Positions 3,948-5,738 of a stretch of DNA of 5,738 nucleotides are shown piece after piece; the stretch's first letter is position 1, and each line of letters opens with the position of its first letter. A program made the position numbers and the translations under genes. Source of the stretch: Phycisphaerae bacterium. Its GTDB lineage: Bacteria > Planctomycetota > Phycisphaerae > UBA1845 > Fen-1342. Under the pieces are notes generated by a model. The model was not told the origin of the DNA. It did no database searches and was given only the letters and a program-made list of their open reading frames with translations. Location: positions 1 through 5,738 of the forward strand of contig JAGVEP010000428.1 in assembly GCA_020058145.1 (NCBI GenBank), written 5' to 3'.

Positions 3948-5738
3948 TCACTGCGGGTCGGCGGACGCCGCTTCGGCCGACTCCTCGCGGTTGCGCTGCC
4001 TCTTGATTGCCTCCCATTCGTCCTTCGTAACGAGCACCTCACGGGCCTGGCTGCCCTTGTATTCGCCGACGAGACCCGCCGCGCACATCTGGTCGATCAG
4101 CCGCGACGCACGGCCGTAGCCGATCGTCAGCCGGCGTTGCAGCAGGCTGACTGAGCCGCGGCCGGATTCGACGATGCTGTCGACCGCCTGGTCGAACATC
4201 TCGTCGCGTTCGTTGGCGGCGTTGCCGTCCGCACCGGGGATGCGGACGAGTTCGGGGTGAAACTCCGGGGCGCGCTGCTCGCGGCAGTGCTTGACCACGC
4301 GGCGCAGCTCGTCCTCGTCAACGAACGTGCCCTGCGCGCGGATCAGCTTTGAGCTGCCGGGCGGCAGAAACAGCATGTCGCCCTGACCCATGAGCACCTC
4401 GCCGCCGTTCTGATCGAGCACGATCCGTGAATCGAGCCGTGACGAGACGCGGAACGCGATGCGGCAGGGCAAGTTGGACTTAATGAGCCCGGTGACGACG
4501 TTCGCCTGCGGCCGTTGGGTGGAGACGATCAGGTGGATGCCCACCGCACGGCTCTTTTGCGCGATACGGCAGAGGAAGAACTCGACTTCCTTCCCCGAGG
4601 TCATCATCAGGTCCGCCAGCTCGTCGATCATGATGACGATGTACGGCAGCCGCACGGGTACCGCCGCCATTTCTTCATCGTTGGCGGGCCTGAGCCGCTC
4701 GCGCAGGCCGTTGTAGCCCAGCCGGTTGTACGAGCGGATGTCCTTGACGCCGGCCTCGGCGAGCAGCTCGTAGCGTTCGTCCATTTTCGTGGAAGCCCAG
4801 TCGAGAATCGCCTCGGCCTTCGCCACTTCCGTGACGATAGGGCACATCAGGTGCGGGACATCCTTGTACATGGCCAACTCGACCACCTTTGGGTCGACCA
4901 GGATCAGGTTCACCGCGGCCGGCGAGCGCGTGTACAGGATCGACATGATGAGGCTGGTGATGCACACGCTCTTGCCCGAGCCGGTCGTACCCGCGATCAG
5001 CAGGTGTGGCATACGCGTGAGATCGGCCAGCAGCGGCTGACCGGACGCGTCCTGGCCGAGGAACAGCGGGATCGCGAGGTGATCGAGCTTGGAGGCCGAC
5101 ATTTCGATCACCTCGCGCAGCCGCACCTTTTCCTTGTCGATGTTGGGGACTTCGATGCCGATCGTGCTCTTGCCCGGTAGGGGGGCGACCACGCGGACGG
5201 CGGGGGCCTTCAGCGCGCGAGCCATGTCGTTCGCCAGCGACGCGATCTGGCTGACCTTGATGCCGGGTGCGAGCTTCAGCTCGAACACGGTGATCACCGG
5301 GCCGGTCTCAATCGCGACGACCTGCACGGCGAGTTTGAATTCGTTCAGCGTCTGTTCGAGGATGTAGGCCTTCTCACGGCATAGATGCTCGATGGCCGCC
5401 TTGTCCAGCGGGAGCGAGCGGTCGAGCAGTTCGAGCGGGGGCAGCTTGTAGTCGCCGTCGGCGGCCCGCGACGCTGCGGTCTTGGCCAATTTGGCCGAGG
5501 GCGGTGCCGGCGCGGGCTCGATGCGCGCTTCCACGGCCGGCGACCGAGACGCGACCGGGACGGACGGTTTCCGCGGAGGCATACTGGGGCGTTCGGCCGG
5601 CGCCGGGTCGGCGAGTTGCACGCGCTGGACAGATCTCGATTCCGGGCTGAACGAAGGGACGACGGCCTCCGCGGCCGACTCGTCTTCGTCGTCATCGGCC
5701 ACTGGCGCGGGCGTCTTGGCCGGCGGGGGCCGCGAACC
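3948..5738 (-). CDS. ftsK: FtsK/SpoIIIE DNA translocase (N-terminus outside window)
   Basis: This ATP-driven motor pumps double-stranded DNA at the division septum, helping chromosome segregation and dimer resolution. 596 residues to the stop are visible; numbering here starts at the window edge. Residues 1 to about 95 are a Pro-rich linker with an acidic patch (ADDDEDE). The alpha domain spans about 105-212 (VITVFELKLAPGIKVSQI, PGKSTIGIEVPN). The RecA-like beta domain spans about 217-470, with Walker A GTTGSGKS at 250-257 and Walker B IVIMIDELAD at 367-376. It also holds STQRPQANVVTGLIKSN and the SSRLDSRIVLDQNG segment. The gamma winged-helix domain at about 512-575 (SLLQRRLTIGYGRASRLID, REVLV) reads orienting DNA motifs in known homologues. 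The membrane segments expected upstream are not visible. A GTG at 5702 lies within the linker and is unlikely to be the true start, since the frame stays open to the edge. Confidence 0.96.
   Translation of the reverse strand, partial: GSRPPPAKTPAPVADDDEDESAAEAVVPSFSPESRSVQRVQLADPAPAERPSMPPRKPSVPVASRSPAVEARIEPAPAPPSAKLAKTAASRAADGDYKLPPLELLDRSLPLDKAAIEHLCREKAYILEQTLNEFKLAVQVVAIETGPVITVFELKLAPGIKVSQIASLANDMARALKAPAVRVVAPLPGKSTIGIEVPNIDKEKVRLREVIEMSASKLDHLAIPLFLGQDASGQPLLADLTRMPHLLIAGTTGSGKSVCITSLIMSILYTRSPAAVNLILVDPKVVELAMYKDVPHLMCPIVTEVAKAEAILDWASTKMDERYELLAEAGVKDIRSYNRLGYNGLRERLRPANDEEMAAVPVRLPYIVIMIDELADLMMTSGKEVEFFLCRIAQKSRAVGIHLIVSTQRPQANVVTGLIKSNLPCRIAFRVSSRLDSRIVLDQNGGEVLMGQGDMLFLPPGSSKLIRAQGTFVDEDELRRVVKHCREQRAPEFHPELVRIPGADGNAANERDEMFDQAVDSIVESGRGSVSLLQRRLTIGYGRASRLIDQMCAAGLVGEYKGSQAREVLVTKDEWEAIKRQRNREESAEAASADPQ

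Noticed and set aside
4515..5180. Plus-strand frame of 221 codons
   Set aside because: It is antisense to the motor domain of FtsK and has the His/Asp/Arg-rich look of a reverse shadow.

Overview
The window is GC-rich bacterial chromosomal DNA, and its content points to a planctomycete, probably of the Phycisphaerae type. The best clue is the secreted protein at 1346-2299. It combines a lamin-tail-like domain, a Cys-rich GACC...C segment and a C-terminal pair of dockerin-like calcium-binding repeats, an architecture I associate with that group. The assignment is inference from protein style; no rRNA or tRNA gene is present to confirm it.

Layout from left to right. Positions 1-948 (minus) hold a lipoprotein alpha/beta-hydrolase of the PHB-depolymerase/esterase type, cut off at its C-terminus by the window edge and probably starting at TTG. 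Positions 949-1345 are a non-coding gap full of inverted and direct repeats. Positions 1346-2299 (minus) hold the secreted lamin-tail/dockerin protein. Positions 2300-2576 are its leader, with a good sigma70-like promoter just after truB and a terminator-like hairpin. Positions 2577-3311 (minus) encode TruB, the tRNA pseudouridine-55 synthase, in a short form without a PUA domain. Positions 3312-3353 are a 42-bp divergent gap. Positions 3354-3938 (plus) encode a DUF192 lipoprotein. Positions 3948-5738 (minus) hold the motor and DNA-reading part of an FtsK/SpoIIIE DNA translocase, with its membrane N-terminus outside the window.

The genes do not form an obvious pathway. truB and ftsK are housekeeping genes. 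The hydrolase, the dockerin protein and the DUF192 protein are all predicted to be exported and could act at the cell envelope, but nothing links them directly. truB is not beside infB or rbfA here.

I do not see a convincing new multi-gene system. The signals most worth checking are non-coding: the double repeat at 1192-1290, folded back on itself as a quasi-palindrome; the nested inverted repeats at 1066-1177; and the promoter, interlocked inverted repeats and terminator-like hairpin in the leader of the dockerin gene.
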